Below are positions 44,856 through 57,575 of a stretch of 64,000 bases of DNA, in pieces. Under the pieces are notes generated by a model. That model saw nothing but the letters and a program-made list of their open reading frames with translations. It ran no database searches and was not told the origin of the DNA. The DNA is taken from contig NZ_JAFBAR010000108.1 in NCBI RefSeq assembly GCF_019247635.1, positions 1-64,000 of the forward strand, in the 5' to 3' direction. How positions within the stretch are numbered: the stretch's first letter is position 1; each line of letters begins with the position of its first letter. The DNA comes from Mycobacterium sp. GTDB lineage: Bacteria; Actinomycetota; Actinomycetes; Mycobacteriales; Mycobacteriaceae. The position numbers were made by a program, and so were the translations under genes.

Positions 44856-46187
44856 ATGCCCACGGTGTTGTGGTTTCGGCGTGACCTCCGGTTGGGTGAT
44901 CACCCGGCGCTGGCCGCGGCGGCCGACGACGGGGAGATGCTCGCGTGCTTCGTCCTCGATCCGCGGCTGGAAGCGTCTTCGGGGGTGCGACGGTTGCAGT
45001 TTCTCGGGGACTCGCTGCGGCAGCTACGCGACGCCCTGGACGGTCGGCTGCTGGTGGTCCGCGGGCGTCCCGAGCAGCGAATTCCGCTGATTGCCAAGGT
45101 AATTGGCGCAACAGCGGTGCACGTCTCCGAGGATTTCGCACCGTTCGGGCGACGCCGCGACACGCGGGTGCGCGAGGCGCTGGGTTCGGTGCCGCTGATA
45201 GCGACGGGCTCACCGTATCTGCTATCGCCAGGCCGCATCATGAAGGACGACGGAACTCCGTATCGGGTATTCACCCCGTTCTTTCGCAGGTGGTCCGACG
45301 CGCGCTGGCGACAGCCGGCCCAGACCGGCGCGGACATGGGGCGCTGGCTCGACCCGTCGGAGTCAAAACTCGACCCGTGCGAAATTCCCGACCCGGGTGC
45401 AGATCTGGAGCTGACCGGCGGTGAAGCCGCGGCGCTTTCACAATGGGCGGCGTTCGTCGACGATGGGCTGAGCCGCTACGGCGAGCACCGTGACCGGCCG
45501 GACCTCGAAGCCACCAGCCGGATGTCGGCGCACTTGAAATTCGGAACGATCCACCCGCGCAGCATGGTCGCCGACCTGGACCCGTGTAGCGCCGGTGGAC
45601 GAAAGTACCTGCGGGAATTGGCATTCCGAGACTTTTACGCGGCCGTGCTGTACCACTGGCCGGCCAGCGCCTGGCGCAACTGGAACAGCGATTTCGACGA
45701 CATCCAGACCGACGGCGGGGCGGAGGCCAAACGCCGCTTCGAGGCCTGGAAAGCCGGCGAAACCGGGTTCCCGATCGTCGACGCCGGGATGCGTCAACTC
45801 CGTGCGACGGGATTTCTGCACAACCGGGTGCGCATGATCGTCGCATCGTTTTTGGTCAAGGATCTGCATCTGCCATGGCAATGGGGCGCCGAATGGTTCC
45901 TGGATCAACTCGTGGACGGCGACATGGCCAACAACCAGCATGGGTGGCAGTGGTGCGCGGGTTGCGGCACCGACGCCGCGCCGTACTTTAGGGTGTTCAA
46001 TCCCCTTACCCAGGGCGAAAAGTTCGATCCCGCAGGCGATTACATTCGCCGTTGGATTCCCGCACTCGGCACGGCCGACGACGTCCATCTGCGGAATGGC
46101 CAACGGCCGGAAGAATATCCGGAACCGATCGTCGACCACAGCGCCGAGCGCACCGAGGCACTGCGCCGCTACCGCGCCATCGGCTGA
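44856..46187 (+). CDS. phrB: Deoxyribodipyrimidine photo-lyase
   Basis: MPTVLWFRRDLRLGDHPALAAAADDGEMLACFVLDPRL; WKAGETGFPIVDAGMRQLRATGFLHNRVRMIVASFLVKDLHLPWQWGAEWF. Confidence 0.95.
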   Translation: MPTVLWFRRDLRLGDHPALAAAADDGEMLACFVLDPRLEASSGVRRLQFLGDSLRQLRDALDGRLLVVRGRPEQRIPLIAKVIGATAVHVSEDFAPFGRRRDTRVREALGSVPLIATGSPYLLSPGRIMKDDGTPYRVFTPFFRRWSDARWRQPAQTGADMGRWLDPSESKLDPCEIPDPGADLELTGGEAAALSQWAAFVDDGLSRYGEHRDRPDLEATSRMSAHLKFGTIHPRSMVADLDPCSAGGRKYLRELAFRDFYAAVLYHWPASAWRNWNSDFDDIQTDGGAEAKRRFEAWKAGETGFPIVDAGMRQLRATGFLHNRVRMIVASFLVKDLHLPWQWGAEWFLDQLVDGDMANNQHGWQWCAGCGTDAAPYFRVFNPLTQGEKFDPAGDYIRRWIPALGTADDVHLRNGQRPEEYPEPIVDHSAERTEALRRYRAIG

Positions 46188-46214
46188 GCCCCGTCGAGGC
46201 GCGCCGGCGAACGG

Positions 46215-46952
46215 TCAGTGCGCCGCCTTCTTGCGTTCGATATCGGCCAGGGCAGCGGCCAGTTCGGCGCGCTGCGCCGCCGAGCTCTCCCAGGACAACT
46301 GCCGGTTCTTGACCACCTTGGCCGGGGCGCCGACCGCGATCGAATAATCCGGAATCACGCCGCGGACCACTGCATGCGAACCGAGTACGCAGCCGCGTCC
46401 GATGGACGTGCCACGCAGCACCGACACCTTGACGCCGATCCAGGTGTCCGGGCCGATCCGCACCGGCGACTTGATGATGCCCTGGTCCTTGATCGGCATA
46501 TTGATGTCGTCCATCCGGTGGTCGAAATCGCAGACGTAGCACCAGTCGGCCATCAGCGCCGAGTCGCCGAGCTCGATATCCAGATAACAGTTGATGACGT
46601 TGTCGCGGCCGAGTACCACCTTGTCGCCGAACCGCAGCGAGCCCTCGTGGGCACGGATGGTGTTCTTGTCGCCGATGTGCACCCAGCGGCCGATCTCCAG
46701 CTGCGCCAGTTCCGGCGTGGCGTGGATCTCCACACTCTTGCCGAGGAACACCATGCCCCGGGTGATGATGTGCGGGTTGGCCAGCTTGAACTTCAGCAAC
46801 CGCCAGTAGCGGACCAGGTACCACGGCGTGTACGCGCGGTTGCGCAGCACCCACTTCAGCGAAGCCAGCGTGAGGAATTTCGCCTGCCGCGGATCCCGGA
46901 GCCTGCCGCCGCGCCAGCGGCGATGCAGCGGCGCGCCCCACATGCTCGTCAT
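46215..46952 (-). CDS. Left-handed beta-helix acyltransferase (Rv3034c-like)
   Basis: Hexapeptide-repeat sequence RIGPDTWIGVKVSVLRGTSIGRGCVLGSHAVVRGVIPDYSIAVGAPAKVVKNRQ. Confidence 0.92.
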   Translation of the reverse strand: MTSMWGAPLHRRWRGGRLRDPRQAKFLTLASLKWVLRNRAYTPWYLVRYWRLLKFKLANPHIITRGMVFLGKSVEIHATPELAQLEIGRWVHIGDKNTIRAHEGSLRFGDKVVLGRDNVINCYLDIELGDSALMADWCYVCDFDHRMDDINMPIKDQGIIKSPVRIGPDTWIGVKVSVLRGTSIGRGCVLGSHAVVRGVIPDYSIAVGAPAKVVKNRQLSWESSAAQRAELAAALADIERKKAAH

Positions 46953-46965
46953 GGGCCGACAGCCT

Positions 46966-47133
46966 AGCCCGCCGACGATGCGCGCCGGAACGGCGGGCTG
47001 AGGAGGCGGGCAATCCAACCGAGCCCGCCGACGATGCGCGCCGGAACGGCGGGCTGAGGAGGCCGGCAATCCAACCGAGCCCGCCGACGATGCGCCCCGG
47101 AACGGCGGGCTGAGGAGGCGGGCAATCCGAAAG
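46966..47133. repeat. Tandem repeat, 3 copies x 56 bp
   Basis: agcccgccgacgatgcgcgccggaacggcgggctgaggaggcgggcaatccaaccg starting at 46966, 47022 and 47078. Confidence 0.95.
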
Positions 47134-47207
47134 ATGCGAGCGGCCACGAGTTACCCTCACGTGTATTCGATTGCTGCACGCCCGAACCGAAGGATCTGGA
47201 AACCCGA

Positions 47208-48494
47208 GTGCTCGTCCGACGTCTCCTGGCGGTTGCTTTCGCAGTGGCGTTGGCCGCCGGGCTCGGCGGTTGCAGCAACACCGATTCGTGGGTCGACGCG
47301 GCGCCGGCGGCGGGCTGGCCCGCGCAGTATGGCGACGCGGCCAACAGTAGCTACACCCCGGTAAACGGAGCCACCAAGCTGGAGCTGCGCTGGACGCGTT
47401 CGGTCAAGGGCAGCCTCGCGGCCGGCCCCGCGCTGAGCGCGCGCGGCTACCTAGCACTGAACGCGCAGACTCCCGCCGGATGTTCGCTGATGGAGTGGGA
47501 GAACGCGGAAAACGGGCGGCAGCGCTGGTGCGTCCGGCTGATCCAGGGCGGCGGCGTCGGCGGTCCGCTGTTCGACGGCTTCGACAACCTCTACGTGGGT
47601 CAGCCCGGCGCGATCAATTCTTTCCCACCCACGCAGTGGACGCGTTGGCGCCAGCCGGTCATCGGGATGCCGTCCACCCCGCGGTTCCTGGGTGGTGGCC
47701 AACTCCTGGTCAGCACGCACCTCGGGCAGGTGCTGGTGTTCGACGCGCACCGCGGCAGCGTGGTCGGCAGTCCACTGGACTTGGTCGACGGCGTCGATCC
47801 CGCGGACGCGACGCGGGGGCTGGCGGATTGCGCGCCGGCCCGGTCGGGCTGCCCGGTCGCGGCGGCCCCGGCCTTCGCCACGGCGAACGGGATGGTGGTG
47901 CTCGGCGTCTGGCAGTCGAACGCGCCCGCTGCGGTTCTGGTCGGCCTGAAGTACCACGCGGGCCAGACGCCGCTGCTCACCCGCGAATGGGTCAGCGACG
48001 CCGTCGGCGCGGGCGTGCTGGCCAGCCCGGTGCTATCCGCCGACGGAATGACCGTCTACGTCAATGGCCGAGACCAGCGCCTGTGGGCACTGCATGCCAT
48101 CGACGGTAAGCCGAAATGGTCTGTGCCGCTGGGGTTTCTGGCCCAGACGCCACCCGCCGTCACCCCCCAGGGGCTGATCGTATCGGGGGGTGGCCCGGAT
48201 ACCCGGCTAGCGGCGTTCCGCGATTCCGGCGACCACGCCGACCAAGCGTGGCGACGCGACGACGTCACTCCGCTGTCGACGTCGAGCCTGGCCGGCGGCA
48301 GCGTCGGCTACACGGTCGCCAGCGCCGCGCCGGGCATGTCGTTACTGGCCTTTGATCCGTCCAACGGCCACACGATCAACAGCTATCCACTGCCCGCAGC
48401 CACCGGATATCCGCTGGGTATAGCGGTAGGCAACGACCGCCGGGTGGTGGTGTGCACCAGCGACGGTCAGGTCTACAGCTTCTCCCCGGCCTAG
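47208..48494 (+). CDS. PQQ-binding-like beta-propeller lipoprotein (Rv3035-like)
   Basis: VLVRRLLAVAFAVALAAGLGGCSNTDSWVD (lipobox LGGC); DGMTVYVNGRDQRLWALHAIDGKPKW. Confidence 0.88.
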   Translation: MLVRRLLAVAFAVALAAGLGGCSNTDSWVDAAPAAGWPAQYGDAANSSYTPVNGATKLELRWTRSVKGSLAAGPALSARGYLALNAQTPAGCSLMEWENAENGRQRWCVRLIQGGGVGGPLFDGFDNLYVGQPGAINSFPPTQWTRWRQPVIGMPSTPRFLGGGQLLVSTHLGQVLVFDAHRGSVVGSPLDLVDGVDPADATRGLADCAPARSGCPVAAAPAFATANGMVVLGVWQSNAPAAVLVGLKYHAGQTPLLTREWVSDAVGAGVLASPVLSADGMTVYVNGRDQRLWALHAIDGKPKWSVPLGFLAQTPPAVTPQGLIVSGGGPDTRLAAFRDSGDHADQAWRRDDVTPLSTSSLAGGSVGYTVASAAPGMSLLAFDPSNGHTINSYPLPAATGYPLGIAVGNDRRVVVCTSDGQVYSFSPA

Positions 48495-48535
48495 ACTGGC
48501 GTGCGTCCGGCGACCGTGAAGGGGGGAATAGTCCG

Positions 48536-48937
48536 GTGCCCGTCGATGACCCCGCAAAGCCCCAAGCTACCGCCGGCTACCAGCCCAGCCATGACCCCCG
48601 CAGCAGCGGCGGCCGGGCGGCGGACATCGCGGTAACCATCGTCTTGCTGTTGGCTCACGGATTCGTGTTCGCCGCGACCATATTCGTGCTGAGCATGCTG
48701 GTCATGGGCACCGACCCCTGCGGCTACCGCAAGTGCGGGGATCCCGCCTGGATCGACCGGGCCATCGGCCTCGGGCTCGGGGTGGGCGCCGCCGTATTCA
48801 TCGCGGACCTTGTCGTCGCGATATCCCTCCTCGCGCGCCAAAGAGTGGCCTTCTTCGTCCCGTTGCTCGGCTGCGCGGCGCAGGTGGCGCTGGGCATCGG
48901 CGCCGCGGTGATGGAGTCGTGGGCCGGCCCCGTCTAG
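48536..48937 (+). CDS. Small membrane protein
   Basis: 133 aa from GTG; several TM segments (IAVTIVLLLAHGFVFAATIFVLSMLVMG; AIGLGLGVGAAVFIADLVVAISLL). Confidence 0.75.
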   Translation: MPVDDPAKPQATAGYQPSHDPRSSGGRAADIAVTIVLLLAHGFVFAATIFVLSMLVMGTDPCGYRKCGDPAWIDRAIGLGLGVGAAVFIADLVVAISLLARQRVAFFVPLLGCAAQVALGIGAAVMESWAGPV

Positions 48938-49632
48938 AGGGCCAACGGCGGGATGGCGCTGCGCGGCACCTGGACCTGAGTGGCGCCGGCGACAGCCGGA
49001 ATCAGCTCGCCCGGCGCGAAGTAGAAGATCAGCTGGTCGTCGGTGATGGCGAAGTTCTGGTAGTGCGTCGGGTCCAATCCGGTGGACGGCAGGATCGCGG
49101 CGCCCAGCGCCGTCTGGTGTGTCAGCTCGCGCTGCACGATGGGAAAGATGCTGTCCAGCGGCGAGACGTCCGGGGCGAACAAGTTGTCGAAGGTGATCGG
49201 CTGCTTGGTCCCCAGGTTATAGTTGAAGGCCTTGTACCAGGTGGACGGGTGTGATCCGCCGAGGTCCTGGAAGAACTTGAGCACCACGCTGCGGGTGTTG
49301 TGCGGCGCCTGGCCGGCGCTGTGCTGGTCGGTGGTGGCTTCCATCTGGTAGGGCTGGTCGCGCCGGGGGGATCCCTGCGCGACGGTGACGAAGCCGTCGC
49401 GGTTTTGCGTGATGTAGTCGGTCAGCGCCTGTTCGTCGGGATAGTCGGTGGGAAACGTCATGTCGAGCGTGTAGGTGGAGCCCGACCCGTGCAGATGGCA
49501 CATCTGAGCCGACTCGGCGCCCCCCAGGCTCGTGCACGTGGGCGGCGCCGCGTTGGAGCTGGCAGGCGGCCAGCCCCCCAGGACCCCAGCAGCCAGCGCC
49601 ACGGCCACAGTGCCGATAGTGAGACAACGCAT
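48934..49632 (-). CDS. Secreted RsiV/DUF3298-domain protein (TB22.2 / Rv3036c-like)
   Basis: Signal peptide; GFVTVAQGSPRRDQPYQMEATTDQHSAGQAPHNTRSVVLKFFQDLGGSHPSTWYKAFNYNL. Confidence 0.88.
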   Translation of the reverse strand: MRCLTIGTVAVALAAGVLGGWPPASSNAAPPTCTSLGGAESAQMCHLHGSGSTYTLDMTFPTDYPDEQALTDYITQNRDGFVTVAQGSPRRDQPYQMEATTDQHSAGQAPHNTRSVVLKFFQDLGGSHPSTWYKAFNYNLGTKQPITFDNLFAPDVSPLDSIFPIVQRELTHQTALGAAILPSTGLDPTHYQNFAITDDQLIFYFAPGELIPAVAGATQVQVPRSAIPPLAL

Positions 49633-49695
49633 CGTTTCGAATCGTCCTCGCAGACCAAAAGAGGCGGGGGCGCCTGAGAAGTAATCGCCGCCAGC

Positions 49696-50883
49696 CTACT
49701 CGGGCGTTACATGGGACGAACTGCAGACGAAGGCCGTCGTACGGCCGGTGGCCCTGGAGCCGATGCGAGTGATCACCACCGAGAGGGCCCGCCCGCCGCG
49801 CAGGCGCAGCCGCCGCCGCAGGGCGTCGGGGTCGACCGGGACACCGCGAACCAAGACCTCGAGCGTCCCGCAGTCCAGCGCCGCCAGCGCGTGCCGTAGC
49901 AGGCGCTCATCGAATGCCAACTCCTCGAGGATTTCGAAGCCGCGTACCGATGGCGGCAGTCGGTCGCCGGAGAGGTATGCGATGTCGGGGTCGAGCTGCC
50001 AAAGCCCATGGCGAGCGGCGTAGTGGCGCACCAGCCCGGCCCGGACCACCGCGCCGTCGGGGTCGACGATCCATCGCCCCGCTGGCCGCACCGGACAGTC
50101 GTCCGGCTCGCGGTCGGTGACCTGTTCGGCGCTGTCGAGCACGCTTGCACGGCGGCGCACACCCGGCTCGGCCAGCCCCGCCGACCACAGACACGCTTCC
50201 CGCACCGAGCCGCGAGACGACGTCACTTCGATTTCGCCACGGAAGCCGACGCGGCCCAGATAGTCGAAATCTATTCCGGGAGAGCACTTTACGACCAGGC
50301 CCCGACCGCGGTAGGTGGCTAGCAATTCACCCAGGCCCGGCCGGTAGTCGGCCGGGTTGAAGCGTCGACGCCCCCCGCTGCGGCGCGCCGGGTCGACGAC
50401 GACGACGGTGCCGCGGGTCACCGGGCGCAGTGCGTCGGCGCGGCACAGGTCAGCGCCAGCGCCGAGGTTGTTGCGCGCCATCGCCAGCCGCACCGGGTCG
50501 ATATCGCTGCCGACGACGCGGATACCCGATCGTCGCAGCGCGGCCGTCTCGGTGCCGATGGAACACGTCGCGTCGTGCACGAACAACCCCACCAGCCGCT
50601 CGGCCCGATGCAGGGCGACGGGCGCCGCGGTGGCCTGCTGCAGCGCCTCGTCGGTGAACAGCCAGCGCGAGACGTCCCCCAATTCCCCGAGCTTGCCCAC
50701 GGCGCGCCGGCGCAGCAGCGTCGTCCCCACCAGGGCGGGCGTCCGGTCGCCGAATTGGGCACGCACCGCGGCAATGTCGGCGATCTGGGTGGCGTCGGTC
50801 AGCGCGAGTTTCGCGACCTGGCTAAGCGCCGCGGCGCCGGACTCCGAGCGCAGGTAGCTGACGTCATCGGTGGTGAAGCTCAG
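49696..50883 (-). CDS. Class I SAM-dependent methyltransferase, THUMP-like (Rv3037c-like)
   Basis: VGLFVHDATCSIGTETAALRRSGIRVVGSDIDPVRLAMARNNLG; start ambiguous (track ORF opens at 50946; CTG at 50883 abuts upstream stop). Confidence 0.85.
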   Translation of the reverse strand: MSFTTDDVSYLRSESGAAALSQVAKLALTDATQIADIAAVRAQFGDRTPALVGTTLLRRRAVGKLGELGDVSRWLFTDEALQQATAAPVALHRAERLVGLFVHDATCSIGTETAALRRSGIRVVGSDIDPVRLAMARNNLGAGADLCRADALRPVTRGTVVVVDPARRSGGRRRFNPADYRPGLGELLATYRGRGLVVKCSPGIDFDYLGRVGFRGEIEVTSSRGSVREACLWSAGLAEPGVRRRASVLDSAEQVTDREPDDCPVRPAGRWIVDPDGAVVRAGLVRHYAARHGLWQLDPDIAYLSGDRLPPSVRGFEILEELAFDERLLRHALAALDCGTLEVLVRGVPVDPDALRRRLRLRGGRALSVVITRIGSRATGRTTAFVCSSSHVTPE

Positions 50884-51893
50884 GAGGGTTTGACCCCGGT
50901 GACCATCACGTTGTAGAACCAACCCTTCGGCGCCAGGTATCGCCACACATTGGCGTCCACCCAGCTCAGCGCTTTCCAGCCGGTGAACGCGAATCTCGCC
51001 CAGCCCCAGCCCAGCCGGCCGTGCGGCACCGAGGCCTCGAACGTGCGGACCGGCCAGCCGAACATGGCGGCCGTGAACTCCTCGCTGGCCGTGCGGACCT
51101 GTTCGGCGCCGGCGCTGCTGGCCATCCGTTCCAGGTCGTCCGGGGTGAAGGTGTGCAGGTCGACAACGGCCTCCAGCGCGGCCGCGCGTGAGGATTCGTC
51201 GAGCTCGGCCTGCGGGCGTCGCCAGCCGGCCAGGCCGGGCAACCTGGTGACGTTGGTGGCCACGCGCCAGGTCAGGGTGGACAGCTCCCTGGCATAGACG
51301 TTGCCGACCGTGGTGGGCTCGCCGGCGAACACGAACCGGCCGCCGGGCTTGAGCACCCGGAGCACCTCACGCAGCGAGAGCTCGACGTCGGGGATGTGGT
51401 GCAGCACGGCATGCCCGACGACCAGGTCGAAGGTATCGTCGTCGTACGGGATGCCTTCCGCGTCGGCGACGCGGCCGTCGATGTCCAACCCCAGCGCCCG
51501 CCCGTTGCGGATCGCGACCTTGACCATACCGGGCGACAGGTCGGTCACCGATCCGCTTCGGGCGACTCCGGCCTGGATCAGGTTGAGCAGGAAGAATCCG
51601 GTGCCGCAGCCGAGTTCTAACGCGCGGCCATACGGCAGTTCGCGGATGACCCCGTCGGGCACGATCGCGTCGAAGCGGCCCCGCGCGTAGTCGACGCAAC
51701 GCTGGTCATAGGAGATCGACCACTTCTCGTCGTAGTTCTCGGCTTCCCAATCGTGATAGAGCACCTGGGCGAGCTTGCTGTCATGCCTGGCGGCCTCCAC
51801 CTGTTCGGCGGTGGCATGCGGGTTGGGCGCGGCGTCCGCGGCGACATCCTTCTTCTGCGTGGCATCAGCGGGGATCTCAGTACTCCTCGTCAT
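50880..51893 (-). CDS. SAM-dependent methyltransferase (Rv3038c-like)
   Basis: 337 aa; ALELGCGTGFFLLNLIQAGVARSGSVTDLSPGM. Confidence 0.92.
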   Translation of the reverse strand: MTRSTEIPADATQKKDVAADAAPNPHATAEQVEAARHDSKLAQVLYHDWEAENYDEKWSISYDQRCVDYARGRFDAIVPDGVIRELPYGRALELGCGTGFFLLNLIQAGVARSGSVTDLSPGMVKVAIRNGRALGLDIDGRVADAEGIPYDDDTFDLVVGHAVLHHIPDVELSLREVLRVLKPGGRFVFAGEPTTVGNVYARELSTLTWRVATNVTRLPGLAGWRRPQAELDESSRAAALEAVVDLHTFTPDDLERMASSAGAEQVRTASEEFTAAMFGWPVRTFEASVPHGRLGWGWARFAFTGWKALSWVDANVWRYLAPKGWFYNVMVTGVKPS

Positions 51894-51959
51894 GCAGGGC
51901 AGCCTAATCGCCGGCGACGACGCCTTAAAAAGCGCTGTAGAAAAGCCCTAGCAAACGCC

Positions 51960-52634
51960 TTAGTCCACGGCTTTGAAGGCGGAATTGATGCCGGCCTTGG
52001 CGGCGGCCAGCGCATGCGGCGGACTGTCCAGGAATCGGCGCGCCCACGCCGCCGCGGCGTCATACACGTCGTCGGGTGCCACCATGTCGTCGATCAACCC
52101 CAGCGCCAGGGCCTCCTCGGCGCCGACGAAACGCCCGCTGAACACCAGCTCCTTGGCCTTGCTGGCGCCCGCCGTGCGTGCTAGCCGAGCCATTCCGTCG
52201 ACGGCGGGAACCCGGCCGGCCAGGATCTCGGTCGCGCCGAACTTCACGTTGTCGCCGCTGACCCGCCAATCGGCGGCCAGGGCCAGGGTGAGGCCGCCGC
52301 CCAGCGCGTAGCCGGTGATGGCGGCCACGGTCGGCTTCGGAATGGCCGCGACGGCGTCGACGGCCTCGCGCCGCACCCCAGCCGCGGTCTGTGCCTCGGC
52401 CGAGTTCAGCGTCGACAGCTCGGCCGTGTCGTCGCCCGCGGAGAAGATCTCGTGGCCACCGAACAGGATCACCGCCGCGACGTCGTGGCGCCGGGCCAGC
52501 TCGGCGGCCGCCGTCGCGATCTCGCGATAGACCTGTCGGGTCAGCGTGTTGGTCGGCGGCCGCGACAGCAGCAGCATCGCCAGTCCCGCGTCCTGCGAGC
52601 CGTCGCTGACCACGACGGTCACGAACTCGCTCAC
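51960..52634 (-). CDS. echA17: Enoyl-CoA hydratase/isomerase family (EchA17-like), short C-terminus
   Basis: [43 protein letters not shown]; ends ...INSAFKAVD. Confidence 0.88.
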   Translation of the reverse strand: MSEFVTVVVSDGSQDAGLAMLLLSRPPTNTLTRQVYREIATAAAELARRHDVAAVILFGGHEIFSAGDDTAELSTLNSAEAQTAAGVRREAVDAVAAIPKPTVAAITGYALGGGLTLALAADWRVSGDNVKFGATEILAGRVPAVDGMARLARTAGASKAKELVFSGRFVGAEEALALGLIDDMVAPDDVYDAAAAWARRFLDSPPHALAAAKAGINSAFKAVD

Positions 52635-52641
52635 GGGATGC

Positions 52642-53472
52642 TCATAGGGGCCACGTCATGGCTCCGCCCGCCTTGCGCGCCTGGTGGTAGCGGTCGGAGT
52701 CGAAGAACTCGAACACCCAGTTATCGCCCCGCATCTCCAGGATGGGTTGCACGGGCACGATTTGACGGTCGACGGCCAACACATCGGCAACCGTGCGCCC
52801 GCCCAGCGAATCCAGCTGCGTCCAGGTCGGCGGCAGCAGGATGTTGCGACCGGCTTCGAAGTCCTGGATGGCGTCCTGCGGCAACGTCCAGCCGGCCAGG
52901 TCGGATTCGGTGTTGTCGCCGTCGGCGCGCTGACCTTCCGGCAGCGCCGCCACAAAGAAATAGGTGTCGTAGCGGCGGGTGCGTTCGGCCTCCGGGGTGA
53001 CCCAATTGGCCCACGGCCGCAGCAGGTCGGATCGCAGCACCAGGTTCTCCCGGCGCAGGAAGTCGGCGAAGGACAGCGTCCGGTCGTCCAGGGCGCGGCG
53101 GGCATCGCCGTAGACCGAAGCGTCGCGGACGATGCCGTCGGGATCGTCGGCCGGCCCCGCGAACAACACCCCGGATTCCTCAAACGTCTCGCGGGCAGCG
53201 GCGCACACCAGCGCCTCGGCCAGGCCGGGTTGGGTGCCGAATCGCTGCGCCCACCAGTCCGGCGGCGGTCCGGCCCACGCCCCCAGCTCGCCCAAGTCTG
53301 CGTTGCGGTCGCGGTCGTCCACGCCGCCTCCGGGAAAGACGATCACGCCGGGGGCGAACTCCATCTTCGAGTGCCGTCGCATCAGGAAGACCTTCAGCCC
53401 GCCGGGCGCATCGCGAACCAGCATTACGGTCGCCGCCGGACGCGGTGTCAAGGGCTCATCAGCCGAACTCAT
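52642..53472 (-). CDS. NUDIX hydrolase (Rv3040c-like)
   Basis: [70 protein letters not shown]. Confidence 0.9.
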   Translation of the reverse strand: MSSADEPLTPRPAATVMLVRDAPGGLKVFLMRRHSKMEFAPGVIVFPGGGVDDRDRNADLGELGAWAGPPPDWWAQRFGTQPGLAEALVCAAARETFEESGVLFAGPADDPDGIVRDASVYGDARRALDDRTLSFADFLRRENLVLRSDLLRPWANWVTPEAERTRRYDTYFFVAALPEGQRADGDNTESDLAGWTLPQDAIQDFEAGRNILLPPTWTQLDSLGGRTVADVLAVDRQIVPVQPILEMRGDNWVFEFFDSDRYHQARKAGGAMTWPL

Positions 53473-54323
53473 AACTGCCTCCGGTGGGCGGCGCGGGTGC
53501 GGACCCGCCGCGCAAAGTAGCGCCCGTCGACGACGCCCAGCGCGATCCGCTGGCCGAACGCGGCGGACAGGTTGTCGGCGGTCAGCACATCGGGCAGTAA
53601 GCCCGAGGCCACCACCTGAGCCTCCGACAACAGCAGGCAATGGGTGAAGCCGGGCGGAACCTCCTCGACGTGGTGTGTGACCAGGACCAGGGCGGGCGCC
53701 TCGGGGTCGGCGGCCAGGTCCGCGAGGCGCGCCACCAACTCCTCGCGACCGCCCAGGTCCAGGCCGGCGGCGGGTTCGTCGAGCAGCAGCAGTTCCGGGT
53801 CGGTCATCAGAGCACGGGCGATCAGCACCCGCTTGCGCTCACCTTCGGACAGCGTCCCGTAGGTGCGATCGGCCAGGTGTTCGGCACCCAGGCTTTCCAG
53901 CATGTCGACGGCGCGGCGATAGTCCACGTCCTCGTAGCGTTCCCGCCATCGGCCTAGCACCCCGTAGCCGGCCGAGACGACGAGGTCGCGCACCACTTCG
54001 TCGGTGGGTATCCGCTGCGCCAGAACCGACGAACTGAGTCCGATCCGCGCCCGCAGCTCCGAGACGTCGACCCGGCCCAGCCGCTCGCCGAGCACATAGG
54101 CGACGCCCGACGACGGGTGCTCGGCGGCGGCGGCGATACGCAGCAGGGACGTCTTCCCGGCCCCGTTCGGGCCGATGACCACCCACCGTTCGTCGAGCTC
54201 GACGGCCCAGTCGAGCGGCCCGACCAACGTGTGCCCCTGCCGGCGCAACGCGACATTTCGAAAGTCGATCAGTAGATCGGGATCGGCCGCGGGGCTGTGG
54301 GTTTCGAGGCCGGTTTCGGGCAC
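53469..54323 (-). CDS. ABC transporter ATP-binding protein (Rv3041c-like)
   Basis: Walker A GPNGAGKTS; signature LSEGERKRVLIARALM; Walker B LLLLDEPAAGLD; GTG start. Confidence 0.94.
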   Translation of the reverse strand: MPETGLETHSPAADPDLLIDFRNVALRRQGHTLVGPLDWAVELDERWVVIGPNGAGKTSLLRIAAAAEHPSSGVAYVLGERLGRVDVSELRARIGLSSSVLAQRIPTDEVVRDLVVSAGYGVLGRWRERYEDVDYRRAVDMLESLGAEHLADRTYGTLSEGERKRVLIARALMTDPELLLLDEPAAGLDLGGREELVARLADLAADPEAPALVLVTHHVEEVPPGFTHCLLLSEAQVVASGLLPDVLTADNLSAAFGQRIALGVVDGRYFARRVRTRAAHRRQL

Positions 54324-54348
54324 TCGACCATCGTGCCGTACCGCCCGC

Positions 54349-54404
54349 GAGCAGACGCAAAAGCCCCCAATTTCAGGGCGAAACGGGTGCTTTTGCGACT
54401 GCTC
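54349..54404. repeat. 56-bp palindromic repeat, copy 5, downstream of serB2
   Basis: gagcagacgcaaaagccccc ... cgggtgcttttgcgactgctc. Confidence 0.82.
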
Positions 54405-54422
54405 GCCACACTGGGCGACCAC

Positions 54423-57467
<3,045 letters not shown>

Positions 57468-57575
57468 TTAGCCGCCGATCACGCTCGCGGTGGGCCTGGT
57501 CCTACAAACTGTCGTAACTGCCGCGCCGAAGTCGGGTTAGCCTCTGCGAGCTGGCCAAATGTTAACGTCGAACGC

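Noticed and set aside
46966-47133. Tandem repeats considered as a CRISPR array
   Set aside because: Units are contiguous with no unique spacers, and no cas genes are nearby
47134-47207. Extension of the Rv3035-like lipoprotein into the tandem repeat
   Set aside because: A signal peptide with lipobox begins at 47208; upstream frame is not protein-like
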